DNA of 64,000 nucleotides from Streptomyces sp. 6-11-2 (lineage in GTDB: Bacteria; Actinomycetota; Actinomycetes; Streptomycetales; Streptomycetaceae). The stretch spans positions 7,316,001-7,380,000 of the forward strand of contig NZ_BJOR01000001.1 in NCBI RefSeq assembly GCF_006540305.1, written 5' to 3'. The translations under genes and the position numbers were made by a program. Numbering within the stretch: position 1 is the first letter of the stretch; each line of letters begins with the position of its first letter. The notes under the pieces were generated by a model. That model worked only from the letters and a program-made list of their open reading frames with translations, ran no database searches and was not told the origin of the DNA. Of this stretch, positions 51,565-60,054 are shown piece by piece.

Positions 51565-52296
51565 GTGAACCTGTCAGACAGCCAGACAGGTGGTCCGGGG
51601 CCGCGGCGCGTCAGCGCCATGGAAGCGGTGCTCGGCCACCTTCGCGGCGCCATCGAGCGCGGTGACTACGCCATCGGCGACAAGCTCCCCTCGGAGGCGG
51701 AGCTGTGCCGCACCCTGGAGGTCAGCCGGCCCGTGCTGCGGGAGGCCCTGCGGGCCCTGCAGACGATGGGGCTCACGGTCTCCAGGACCGGCAAGGGCAC
51801 CTTCGTCGTCGCCGACGCCGTCGAGGACCCCACCTTCGGCGACTACGCGGCCAGCGACCTCCTGGAGGTGCGCCGCCACGTCGAGATCCCGGTCGCCGGG
51901 TACGCGGCGCGGCGGCGCACCGCCGAGAACCTCGACCACCTGGCCCACCTCCTGGACCGGATGGAGCAGGAGACGGACACCACCGCCTGGGTCGCGATGG
52001 ACACCGTCTTCCACCTGGCCGTGGCCGAAGCCGCCCAGAACCCGGTCTTCCGGCGGGTGATCGAGGAGATCCGGGACGCGCTGGCCCGCCAGTCCGCCTT
52101 CCTCAACGAACTCGGCGGCCGACGCGAGCAGTCCAACCGCGAGCACCGGGCGATCGTCGAGGCACTGATCGACGGTACCGAGCACGACGCGGTGCAGGCC
52201 ATGACCCACCATCTCGACCGCGTCGAGACGACCCTCACCGACATCATGCGCCCGACCCGCACGGACGCCCCCACCGAAGACGGACCCGAGGCATGA
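51565..52296 (+). CDS. FadR-type GntR regulator of asparagine breakdown
   Basis: About 243 residues. The GntR helix-turn-helix covers about residues 19-85 (HLRGAIERGDYAIGDKLPSE, LCRTLEVSRPVLREALRALQ), and the all-helical FCD domain follows with LLEVRRHVEIPVAGYAARRR, DTVFHLAVAEAAQNPVF and REHRAIVEALIDG, carrying the metal-ligand His residues. The GTG at 51565 has GCAGGA upstream; ATG at 51619 is possible and would leave the palindrome CTGTC-A-GACAG (51571-51581) outside the coding region. Its stop overlaps the asparaginase start, so it probably controls this operon. Confidence 0.9.
   Translation: MNLSDSQTGGPGPRRVSAMEAVLGHLRGAIERGDYAIGDKLPSEAELCRTLEVSRPVLREALRALQTMGLTVSRTGKGTFVVADAVEDPTFGDYAASDLLEVRRHVEIPVAGYAARRRTAENLDHLAHLLDRMEQETDTTAWVAMDTVFHLAVAEAAQNPVFRRVIEEIRDALARQSAFLNELGGRREQSNREHRAIVEALIDGTEHDAVQAMTHHLDRVETTLTDIMRPTRTDAPTEDGPEA
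51569..51591. promoter_or_regulatory. Nested palindrome at the FadR-type gene start
   Basis: ACCTGTC at 51569-51575 pairs with GACAGGT at 51585-51591, and CTGTC-A-GACAG (51571-51581) is a shorter dyad inside it. It lies in the first codons if GTG 51565 is used. Autoregulation is possible but weakly supported. Confidence 0.35.
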
Positions 52297-53360
52297 ACCA
52301 GGCAGTGATGTACGGAAGCTCGGTGGCCGAGGCCCCTGTGATCCGGGAGCCCCTGCACGCCCCCGTCGCCCACCTCGTCCGCGGCGGGGTCGTCGAGGGC
52401 ATCCACTACGGCTCGGTCGTCGTCCTCGGCGCCGACGGAGCCGTGGAGCTGCAACTCGGCGACATCGAGGCCGCCTTCTACCCGCGCTCGGCGCTCAAGC
52501 CGGTCCAGGCGGTGGCGATGCTCCGGGCCGGGCTGCCGCTCGACGGGGAACTGCTGTCGCTGACCGCGGCCAGCCACTCCGGGGAGGAGCGGCACCTGAC
52601 CGGCACCCGGCGCATCCTGGAGCTGGCCGGAGTCACCGAGGACGACCTGCGCAACGTCCCCGACCTGCCGTACGACCCGGTCGTCCGCGACGCCTGGGTG
52701 CGCGAGGGGCGCCTGCCGTCCCGGCTCGCGCAGAACTGCTCCGGCAAGCACGCGGCCATGCTCTACACCTGCCGCCTCAACGACTGGCCGCTGGAGGACT
52801 ACCTCGACCCGGGCCACCCGCTGCAGCGGGCCGTCGCCGAGGCCGTCGAGGACCTCACCGGGCAGGCGATCGCCCGCGTGACCGTCGACGGCTGCGGAGC
52901 GCCGCTGTTCGCCGTCTCGCTGCACGGGCTCGCGCGCGCCGCGGCCCGGATCACCACCGCGCCGGCCGACACCCCCGAGACGCGGGTGGCGGACGCCATG
53001 CGCGAGCACGCCGAGACGGCCTCCGGCTCCGGGCGCGACGTCGCCGCGCTGATGCGCGCCGTGCCCGGGCTGCTCGCCAAGGACGGCTTCGAGGGCGTCC
53101 AGGTCGCCGCGCTGCCGGACGGCCGGGCCGTCGCCGTGAAGATCGCCGACGGAGCGAACCGGGCGCGCGTCCCGGTCGCCGCCGCGGCCCTCGCCCGGGC
53201 CGGGGTCGACCCGGCCGCGCTCGCCGAGTTCGCCGGGGAGCCTCTGCTCGGCGGCGGCCGACCGGTCGGCAGCGTCCGCCCCACCCGCGCGCTCGATCCC
53301 GCCCCGGGCACCCGGCTCCGCTCGGGCGGGGGCGGCCCCCACTCCCGAACGTCCGCCTGA
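52293..53360 (+). CDS. L-asparaginase, Rhizobium etli ReAV-like family
   Basis: About 355 residues, cytoplasmic. It belongs to the asparaginase II (PF06089-type) family unrelated to bacterial type I/II enzymes. The catalytic SxxK pair is Ser66-Ala-Leu-Lys69, AASHSGEERH is the second core motif, and the zinc-site residues of ReAV correspond to Cys149 and Lys152 in NCSGKHAAML and Cys201 in DGCGAP. It converts asparagine to aspartate and ammonia. The ATG at 52293 overlaps the regulator stop as ATGA. Aspartase follows 37 bases later. Confidence 0.92.
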   Translation: MNQAVMYGSSVAEAPVIREPLHAPVAHLVRGGVVEGIHYGSVVVLGADGAVELQLGDIEAAFYPRSALKPVQAVAMLRAGLPLDGELLSLTAASHSGEERHLTGTRRILELAGVTEDDLRNVPDLPYDPVVRDAWVREGRLPSRLAQNCSGKHAAMLYTCRLNDWPLEDYLDPGHPLQRAVAEAVEDLTGQAIARVTVDGCGAPLFAVSLHGLARAAARITTAPADTPETRVADAMREHAETASGSGRDVAALMRAVPGLLAKDGFEGVQVAALPDGRAVAVKIADGANRARVPVAAAALARAGVDPAALAEFAGEPLLGGGRPVGSVRPTRALDPAPGTRLRSGGGGPHSRTSA

Positions 53361-53397
53361 CCGCACCGCCCACCTCCGAAAGAGGATCCGCACAGCC

Positions 53398-54810
53398 ATG
53401 ACCGCCGCAGCCCACCGCAGCGAGCACGACCTGCTCGGCCACCGCGACGTACCCGCCGAGGCGTACTGGGGCATCCACTCCCTGCGCGCCAAGGAGAACT
53501 TCCCCATCACGGGGACGCCGATCTCCGCCTACCCGCACCTGATCGACGCCCTCGCCGCCGTCAAGGAGGCCGCCGCCCTCGCCAACGAGGAACTCGGCCT
53601 CCTGGAGCCGCGGAAGGCCGCCGCCATCGTCGAGGCCTGCCGCGAGATCCGCGACGGCAAGCTGCACGACGAGTTCGTCGTCGACGTCATCCAGGGCGGC
53701 GCCGGCACCTCCACCAACATGAACGCCAACGAGGTCGTCGCCAACCGCGCGCTGGAACTGCTCGGCCACGCCAAGGGCGAGTACCAGCACCTGCACCCCA
53801 ACGAGGACGTCAACCTCGGCCAGTCCACGAACGACGTCTACCCGACCGCCGTGAAGATCGCCACGGTGTTCGCCGTACGTGGCCTGCTCAAGGCGATGGC
53901 GGTACTCCAGGACGCCTTCGCCGGGAAGGCCGTCGAGTTCCGCGACGTACTCAAGATGGGCCGCACCCAGCTCCAGGACGCCGTGCCGATGACGCTGGGG
54001 CAGGAGTTCTCCGCGTTCGCGGTCATGCTCGACGAGGACCGTCTCCGGCTCGCGGAGGCCGTCGAACTGATCCACGAGATCAACCTGGGCGCCACGGCGA
54101 TCGGCACCGGTCTCAACGCCCCCGCCGGATACGCCGAGTCGGCCCGCCGCCACCTCGCCGAGATCACCGGCCTGCCGCTGGTGACGGCCGCCAACCTGGT
54201 GGAGGCCACCCAGGACTGCGGTGCCTTCGTGCAGATGTCCGGCGTGCTCAAGCGGATCGCCGTCAAGCTCTCCAAGAGCTGCAACGACCTGCGCCTGCTG
54301 TCGTCCGGGCCGCGCGCGGGCCTGGGCGAGATCAACCTGCCGCCGGTGCAGGCCGGTTCGAGCATCATGCCCGGCAAGGTCAACCCGGTGATCCCCGAGG
54401 TCGTCAACCAGGTCGCCTTCGAGGTGATCGGCAACGACGTGACCATCACCATGGCCGCCGAGGCCGGTCAGCTCCAGCTGAACGCCTTCGAGCCGGTCAT
54501 CCTGCACTCCCTCTCCGAGAGCATCACGCACCTGGAGCACGCCTGCCTGACCCTCGCCGAGCGGTGCGTGGCCGGCATCACGGCCAACACGGCGCAGCTG
54601 CGGACCGCGGTGGAGAACTCCATCGGTCTGGTCACCGCCCTCAACCCGTACATCGGGTACGAGGCGGCCACCGGCATCGCCAAGGAGGCCCTGGCCACCG
54701 GCCGCGGCGTCGCCGAACTCGTCCTGGAGAAGGGCCTGCTCCCGGCCGAACGCCTTGAGTCACTGCTGCGGCCCGAGGTGCTCGCGGGCAGCGGATCGCC
54801 GGAGGTCTGA
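53398..54810 (+). CDS. aspA: Aspartate ammonia-lyase
   Basis: About 470 residues, fumarase/aspartase superfamily. EHDLLGHRDVPAEAYWGIHS begins the protein, GGAGTSTNMNANEVVANRAL and HPNEDVNLGQSTNDVYPTAV are substrate-binding stretches, and AGSSIMPGKVNPVIPEVVN near residue 320 is the superfamily signature with the catalytic Ser loop. It turns aspartate to fumarate and ammonia. The ATG at 53398 has AGAGGA upstream. With the asparaginase it sends asparagine carbon into the TCA cycle and releases both nitrogens. Confidence 0.95.
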   Translation: MTAAAHRSEHDLLGHRDVPAEAYWGIHSLRAKENFPITGTPISAYPHLIDALAAVKEAAALANEELGLLEPRKAAAIVEACREIRDGKLHDEFVVDVIQGGAGTSTNMNANEVVANRALELLGHAKGEYQHLHPNEDVNLGQSTNDVYPTAVKIATVFAVRGLLKAMAVLQDAFAGKAVEFRDVLKMGRTQLQDAVPMTLGQEFSAFAVMLDEDRLRLAEAVELIHEINLGATAIGTGLNAPAGYAESARRHLAEITGLPLVTAANLVEATQDCGAFVQMSGVLKRIAVKLSKSCNDLRLLSSGPRAGLGEINLPPVQAGSSIMPGKVNPVIPEVVNQVAFEVIGNDVTITMAAEAGQLQLNAFEPVILHSLSESITHLEHACLTLAERCVAGITANTAQLRTAVENSIGLVTALNPYIGYEAATGIAKEALATGRGVAELVLEKGLLPAERLESLLRPEVLAGSGSPEV

Positions 54811-54931
54811 GCCACCACCCGCCCGGAGAGTACCGGGGCAGGCGCGCCGCTCACACGGCGGTCATGCGCGCGCCGTCCGGCCGAGGGGCGTGCGTCGCCT
54901 TCCGGCCACCAGGCGTTGACACGCTTCCCGA

Positions 54932-56329
54932 GTGTTGGCCATGGCTTTCCCCGTCGATCTCCGCCGCTGCCAGGCCCTCGGCCTGGCCGGTACCGCCTTC
55001 CTCGCGTTGGGCGGTCAGACCGCCGGGGCCCTGCCGGTCGCGGATCTGGTCTCTCCCGAGTCCGGACGCGCCGCGCTCGGACTGGTGGGGGTGTACTTCG
55101 GGGTCGTTCTGCTGATCGCCGCGTGGGCGCTGCTCGGCCGGGTGATCCGCGGCCCCGAGCCGCCCACGCCCCGCGCCCTGCTGCTCGTCCTGGCCGTGTG
55201 GGCGGCGCCGCTGCTGCTGGCGCCGCCGCTGTTCAGCCGGGACGTGTACAGCTATCTCGCGCAGGGCGCCATGGTCGACGCCCATCTCGACGTGTACAGG
55301 CACGGGCCGGCGCAACTCGGCGGACCGCTCGCGGCCGAGGTCGCGCCGGTGTGGCGGGACACCGCGACCCCGTACGGTCCGGTCTTCCTCGCCGTCGCCT
55401 CCGCTCTTTCCGGTCTGACCCGCGGGGAGCTGCCGGCCGGCCTGATCGGCATGCGGCTGGTCGCACTGCTCGGTGTGGCCCTCATGGCCGTCGCACTGCC
55501 CCGGCTCGCCCGGCAGTGCGGCGCCGATCCCGCCGCCGCGCTGTGGCTCGGCGCCCTCAACCCGCTGGTGCTGCTGCACCTGGTCGCCGGCGCCCACAAC
55601 GACGCCATCATGCTGGGGCTGCTCGGCATCGGACTGCTCGCCGCCCGCGGCCGCCTGCACGTCCTCGGTGTCGTCCTGATCACGCTCGCCGCGCTGGTGA
55701 AGGCACCGGCCGCGCTCGGCCTGCTGGCCGTGATCGCGCTGCGCAGGCACACCGGACTGGCACGCGCGGTGGCGACGACCACCGCGGTCGCGCTCGCCAC
55801 CACGGTCGTGGCAACCGCCCTCGCGGGCACGGGATACGGCTGGATCGCGGCCCTGCGAACACCGGTCTCCCCGCACAACTGGTCGCCCACCAGCGTCCTG
55901 GGCGGGGTCACGGGCGACGTCCTCGCACAGCTGGGCAGCGGCCTCGCGCCCCTCGCCACCCCGGTCTGGCACGCGGCGGGACTTCTCGCGACCACGGCCG
56001 CCGTGCTGTTCATCTGGCTCCGGCTGCGCCCCGGCCCGATCTACGCGCTCGGCCTGAGCCTCGCCGCCGTGGCCGTCCTCGGTCCGGCGATCCGGCCCTG
56101 GTACGCCCTGTGGGGCCTGTTCCTCATCGCCGCCGCCGCGCCCAGCGCCTCCGTCCGCCACCGGGTGGCCGCCGCGACCGCCGTCCTCGCGCTCGCCGTA
56201 CTGCCGAGCGGCGACCCGCCGGACCTCGCCCAGGTGGCCCTGGCGGTCTCCGGAGGCGCGCTCGCCCTGGTCGTCCTGTGGCAGGCCCACCAGACGGCTC
56301 AGGCACCGGTGCTGGGAGGAACCGCGTGA
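54932..56329 (+). CDS. Polyprenol-phosphate-mannose-dependent mannosyltransferase, MptB-like
   Basis: About 465 residues with around twelve hydrophobic helices, GT-C fold. LFSRDVYSYLAQGAMVDAHL carries the conserved DVYSY acidic loop, PYGPVFLAVAS and AGAHNDAIMLGLLGIGLLA follow, matching MptB-type alpha-1,6 mannosyltransferases that use polyprenol phosphomannose on the outer membrane face. In Streptomyces the acceptor is not established. GTG at 54932 and ATG at 54941 are both possible; a TTGACA at 54916 is too close to be placed with confidence. The stop overlaps the next gene as GTGA. Confidence 0.87.
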   Translation: MLAMAFPVDLRRCQALGLAGTAFLALGGQTAGALPVADLVSPESGRAALGLVGVYFGVVLLIAAWALLGRVIRGPEPPTPRALLLVLAVWAAPLLLAPPLFSRDVYSYLAQGAMVDAHLDVYRHGPAQLGGPLAAEVAPVWRDTATPYGPVFLAVASALSGLTRGELPAGLIGMRLVALLGVALMAVALPRLARQCGADPAAALWLGALNPLVLLHLVAGAHNDAIMLGLLGIGLLAARGRLHVLGVVLITLAALVKAPAALGLLAVIALRRHTGLARAVATTTAVALATTVVATALAGTGYGWIAALRTPVSPHNWSPTSVLGGVTGDVLAQLGSGLAPLATPVWHAAGLLATTAAVLFIWLRLRPGPIYALGLSLAAVAVLGPAIRPWYALWGLFLIAAAAPSASVRHRVAAATAVLALAVLPSGDPPDLAQVALAVSGGALALVVLWQAHQTAQAPVLGGTA

Positions 56330-57537
56330 GACTGCCGCGCACCGACAGGGGACGGCTCGTCCTCGTCCTGTGCCTCGCCGTGGCCGTGACCGTCTTCACC
56401 GCCACCGTGCCGCTGCTGCGCGGCTGGTTCGACCTGCGTGTCTACTACGGCGCCGTGAACGCCTGGGTGCACCACGGCGGCCGTATCTACGACTACCAGG
56501 TGCCGGGGACCACCTACGGTTTCACCTACCCGCCGTTCGCCGCCCTGAGCATGCTGCCGATGGCACTCGTCGGCCTCAACACGGCGATCACGGCCGCGCT
56601 GCTGCTCGACCTCGTCGCCGTCGCCGCCGTGCTGTGGATCCTCGTCGGCCGGGAACTGCGCCGCCACGGCTGGTTCGGCTGGGCCCTGGCGGCCTGCGCA
56701 CTGGCGCTGCTCGAACCCGTACGGGACACCATCAGCTTCGGACAGGTCAACCTCCTGCTGCTGGCCCTCGTGCTCGCCGACGGCTGGCTGCTGTCCGGTG
56801 GACGCGGTCGCTGGGGCCGCTGGGCGGGGGCGGGCATCGGGCTCGCCGCGGCCGTGAAGCTCACGCCCGCGGTCTTCATCGGCCTGCTGCTGCTCGCCCG
56901 GCGCTGGCGGGCCGCCGCCGCCGCGACCGCCGTCGCCGTGGTCGCCACCGTTCTCGCGGCCTGGGCGGCACCGGGCGCGTCCCGCTTCTACTGGACGCAC
57001 GCCGTCTGGGACACCACCCGCGTCGGCCGCCTCGACTACGTCTCCAACCAGTCCCTCCAGGGCGTTCTCGCCCGGCTCGCGGCACCCGGCGAACCCAGCC
57101 GTGCCGTCTGGGCCCTGGCCGTCGTCCTCGTCCTGGCGGTCTGGGTGTGGCGCACGCACCGGGCCCTGCGCGCCGGTGACTGGCCGGCCGCCCTCGCCCT
57201 CACGGGACTTGTCCCCTGCCTGATCAGCCCGATCACCTGGGTGCACCATCTCGTCTGGCTGCTGCCGTCGTTCGCGGTGCTGGTGCGCGCACGCCACCTG
57301 CGGACCGCGGCCGTCCTGTACGGGCTGCTGTGCAGCAGCGTGGTCTGGCTGTGGTTCGACGACTCCTCCGGACTCGACGGCTTCCTCGGCAGCAACACCT
57401 ATGTGTGGATCACCCTGGGCCTGCTGCTGACCCTGCCGACCGGTCGGCCCCACACCACGAGCCGGCCCCTCGTCGGCAGCACCGGAGAACCCGCGCCCGG
57501 CGAGCCACACGCCCGCCCGTACACGACGCGGCCGTAG
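56326..57537 (+). CDS. GT87-family membrane mannosyltransferase
   Basis: About 403 residues with roughly ten membrane segments. LRGWFDLRVYYGAVNAWVHH and YDYQVPGTTYGFTYPPFAAL carry the acidic loop and YPP motif of family GT87, and SFGQVNLLLLALVLADGWLL and SNQSLQGVLARL are typical later stretches. Family members (PimE-like) add alpha-1,2-mannose from polyprenol phosphomannose. The GTG at 56326 overlaps the upstream stop, with GGGAGGA as ribosome site. It is probably coupled with the MptB-like gene in extending a lipid- or protein-linked mannan. Confidence 0.88.
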   Translation: MRLPRTDRGRLVLVLCLAVAVTVFTATVPLLRGWFDLRVYYGAVNAWVHHGGRIYDYQVPGTTYGFTYPPFAALSMLPMALVGLNTAITAALLLDLVAVAAVLWILVGRELRRHGWFGWALAACALALLEPVRDTISFGQVNLLLLALVLADGWLLSGGRGRWGRWAGAGIGLAAAVKLTPAVFIGLLLLARRWRAAAAATAVAVVATVLAAWAAPGASRFYWTHAVWDTTRVGRLDYVSNQSLQGVLARLAAPGEPSRAVWALAVVLVLAVWVWRTHRALRAGDWPAALALTGLVPCLISPITWVHHLVWLLPSFAVLVRARHLRTAAVLYGLLCSSVVWLWFDDSSGLDGFLGSNTYVWITLGLLLTLPTGRPHTTSRPLVGSTGEPAPGEPHARPYTTRP

Positions 57538-57666
57538 GCCATGCCCGCGGCACAGATACCGGACGATCTCGGTGTACGGCGCCCGTTCATCCCTCCCTCA
57601 TCCCGGTTCGAGACGGAGTTAAGCCCCGGGCAGAACAGTGCTGCCGCATACCACCAGGAGGTTTCG

Positions 57667-58689
57667 ATGAGATCGTGGCGTCGCGCGGCATCCGTCATAC
57701 TGGCCTTGAGCGCCCTCGCCTTCGCCCTGACGAACCAGTCGGCCACGGCCGACCCCGGGCACAGCCGCTTCAGTTTCGCGGTGATCGGCGACATCCCCTA
57801 CGGGGACAGCCAGATCGCCGATTTCCCGAAGGTGATCAGCCAGATCAACGCTGATCCCGACGTACGGTTCGTCCACCACGTCGGCGACATCAAGAACGGC
57901 TCCACCGTCTGCAGTGACGACTACTTCAAGCTGATCAAGTCGGACTTCGACACGTTCGAGGACCCGCTCGTCTACACCGTGGGCGACAACGAGTGGACCG
58001 ACTGCCACCGGCCCAACAACGGAAGCTACGACCCGCTGGACCGCCTGGCCGCCATCCGCGACGTCTTCTTCCCCCAGCCGGGCCGGACACTGGGCCGCAA
58101 CAGCGTCCGGGTGACCTCGCAGGCCGACCAGGGCTACCCCGAGGACGTCCGGTACACCCGGGCGAACGTCGCCTTCGCCGCCCTGCACATCGTCGGCAGT
58201 AACAACAGCATGGCGCCGTGGACCGGCAACACCTCGGCCACGCCGGAGCAGGCGGCCGAGGTGCTCGGCCGTACGGCCGCCGTGGTGCAGGAGATCCGCG
58301 AGACCTTCGCGGCCGCCGCGCACGAGCACAACAAGGCCGTCGTCCTGCTCACCCAGGCCGACATGTTCGATCCGACGGTCACCGACCCGTCCTTCGCGGA
58401 CTATTACGCCTTCCAGCCGATCGTCAGGGCGATCGCCGAGGAGTCGGCCAGGTTCCGGGGCCCGGTGTACCTCTTCAACGGCGACAGCCACGTCTACACC
58501 AGCGACAAGCCGCTGGACACCGGCTCCCAGTGGCTGTCCTTCTACGGCGTCACGTCCGTCGCACCCAACCTCCACCGGGTCACCATCGACGGCTCGACCG
58601 ACGTCGGCAACTGGCTGAAGGTGACGATCGATCCGGGCAGCAAGCAGGTCCTGAGCTGGACCCGGGTGCCCTTCACTCACACGAAGTGA
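57667..58689 (+). CDS. Secreted metallophosphoesterase-like protein
   Basis: About 340 residues. A signal peptide ends near residue 28 (SATA/DPG). The calcineurin-like blocks are clear: FAVIGDIPYGD, FVHHVGDIKNGS, YTVGDNEWTDC and LFNGDSHVYTS, supplying Asp, Asn and His metal ligands for a dinuclear centre. The usual GNHD is replaced by GDNEW. Two Cys in CSDDYF and DCHRP could form a disulfide outside the cell. The ATG at 57667 has AGGAGG. The substrate is unknown; it stands alone, convergent with the protease gene. Confidence 0.87.
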   Translation: MRSWRRAASVILALSALAFALTNQSATADPGHSRFSFAVIGDIPYGDSQIADFPKVISQINADPDVRFVHHVGDIKNGSTVCSDDYFKLIKSDFDTFEDPLVYTVGDNEWTDCHRPNNGSYDPLDRLAAIRDVFFPQPGRTLGRNSVRVTSQADQGYPEDVRYTRANVAFAALHIVGSNNSMAPWTGNTSATPEQAAEVLGRTAAVVQEIRETFAAAAHEHNKAVVLLTQADMFDPTVTDPSFADYYAFQPIVRAIAEESARFRGPVYLFNGDSHVYTSDKPLDTGSQWLSFYGVTSVAPNLHRVTIDGSTDVGNWLKVTIDPGSKQVLSWTRVPFTHTK

Positions 58690-58709
58690 GTCCCCTCCGG
58701 GGGACACCA

Positions 58710-58750
58710 CACAGGGAGCGCCCAGCCTCTTACGCCGGGTGCTCCCTGTG
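58710..58750. terminator. Bidirectional terminator overlapping the protease stop codon
   Basis: CACAGGGAGC at 58710-58719 pairs with GCTCCCTGTG at 58741-58750; four further pairs, one G-U, extend the stem inward. The stop codon of the site-2 protease gene (58730-58732) lies in the loop. A smaller GTCCCC/GGGGAC hairpin lies at 58690-58705. Confidence 0.75.
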
Positions 58751-59878
58751 GGCCGACGGGTCTCGGTAGCGTCGGCGGGAGCGGTCGATGTCGTGCGCGG
58801 TGACGATCCCGCCGAGGCGGCCGTCGTCCATCACCAGGATGGGCAGTCCACCGCCCGCGGCGCCGAGGCGCTCCAGTACGGAGTTCAGCAGCTCGTCGGG
58901 TGCGGCGAGAGTGCACCGGGACAGCGGGGTCGCGAGGTCCCGTACCCGCAGGCGCTCCCGCTGCCCGGGCGGTACGGTGGCCAGCCGGCGCAGTTGCAGG
59001 AGGCCGCTGGGGTGACCGTCGAAGTCCAGCAGCGGCACCACCGAGTGCCCTGTCCGGGCGGCCACCTCGGACAGGAAGCTGCCCACGGTCAGCCAGTCCG
59101 GCCCGGTGACCACGGGAGTGGTCATCGTCTGCCCCACCCGTACGCCACGCAGGGCGGTGACCAGCTCGGCCCACCGCCGTTCGGTCGCGGCGGTACCGGC
59201 CACGAACAGACCGATGGCCATCAGCCACAAGCCGCCGGTCGTGCCCCTCAGGAGCACCACCCACCCGCCGGCGGCCAGCGCCATTCCCACGACCTGTCCG
59301 CTGCGACCGGCCGCCCGCTGGGCCCGCTCGCGGTCCCCCGTACGCCACCACACCGCGGCCTGGACCAGCCGCCCTCCGTCCAGGGGCGCGGCGGGCAGCA
59401 GGTTGAAGACACCCAGCAGCAGGTTCGTGCCGCCCAGCCAGCTCAGCACGGCAACGGGAATCCGCCATCCCGTCGTGGCGTCCACGCCGGCCGCCGCGCC
59501 CAGCCAGACACCGCCGAGCAGCAGGCTGGCGACCGGCCCGCTCACGGCGACCGAGAACGCCGTGCGTGCTGTCGTCGGCCGGTCCATCCGGGTCAGTCCG
59601 CCGAGCGCCCACAGCGTCACGTCCCGCACGGCTATCCCCGCCCTGCGGGCTGTCAGCGCGTGCGCGGCCTCGTGCACCACCAGACTCATCAGCAACAGCG
59701 AAGCACCGACGACCCCGGCGGCCGCGTACACGACCGGTGCCAGGCCCGCCTCATACCTGGGCAGCGTCCAGCTGGCCAGACCGTACGCGAAGAAGAGCAT
59801 GACCAGCGGCACGCTCCAGTGAGCCTGAATCGCCAGCCCTCGGATGCTTCCGATCCGGATCGAACCCTTCATTCCCAT
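58730..59878 (-). CDS. Site-2 protease family zinc metalloprotease with CBS domains
   Basis: About 382 residues. Six or so membrane helices; the zinc motif HEAAH (His69, Glu70, His73) and the distal NLLPAAPLDGGRL motif (around 159-171) define the M50 family. The C-terminal half has a pair of CBS domains at about 250-375 (VGQTMTTPVVTGPDWLTVGS, VRDLATPLSRCTLAAPDELL) that may sense adenine nucleotides. It cleaves within membranes, usually an anti-sigma factor or small peptide. The ATG at 59878 is chosen; ATG 59872 and GTG 59881 are close alternatives. No anti-sigma gene is nearby. Confidence 0.9.
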   Translation of the reverse strand: MGMKGSIRIGSIRGLAIQAHWSVPLVMLFFAYGLASWTLPRYEAGLAPVVYAAAGVVGASLLLMSLVVHEAAHALTARRAGIAVRDVTLWALGGLTRMDRPTTARTAFSVAVSGPVASLLLGGVWLGAAAGVDATTGWRIPVAVLSWLGGTNLLLGVFNLLPAAPLDGGRLVQAAVWWRTGDRERAQRAAGRSGQVVGMALAAGGWVVLLRGTTGGLWLMAIGLFVAGTAATERRWAELVTALRGVRVGQTMTTPVVTGPDWLTVGSFLSEVAARTGHSVVPLLDFDGHPSGLLQLRRLATVPPGQRERLRVRDLATPLSRCTLAAPDELLNSVLERLGAAGGGLPILVMDDGRLGGIVTAHDIDRSRRRYRDPSAHREHPA

Positions 59879-60054
59879 CACCGCCGACAGGTCACGCCCT
59901 CCGGCCGTACCCCCGCCCTCCTTCCAGGGTCCGCCACAGACCAACGAAAGGAAACATCCATCCGAATCCCGGCAGTGATGGCCGTCGCGGGCGTACGTCG
60001 GCCGGCCGTCCAGGTCCGTGGGACACATGGCGGCCGGCCGCCGGCGTGCGGGTG

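Noticed and set aside
54851..56290. Minus-strand 479-residue frame opposite the MptB-like gene
   Set aside because: Antisense shadow rich in Gln/Gly/Arg; the plus strand encodes a coherent multi-helix glycosyltransferase.
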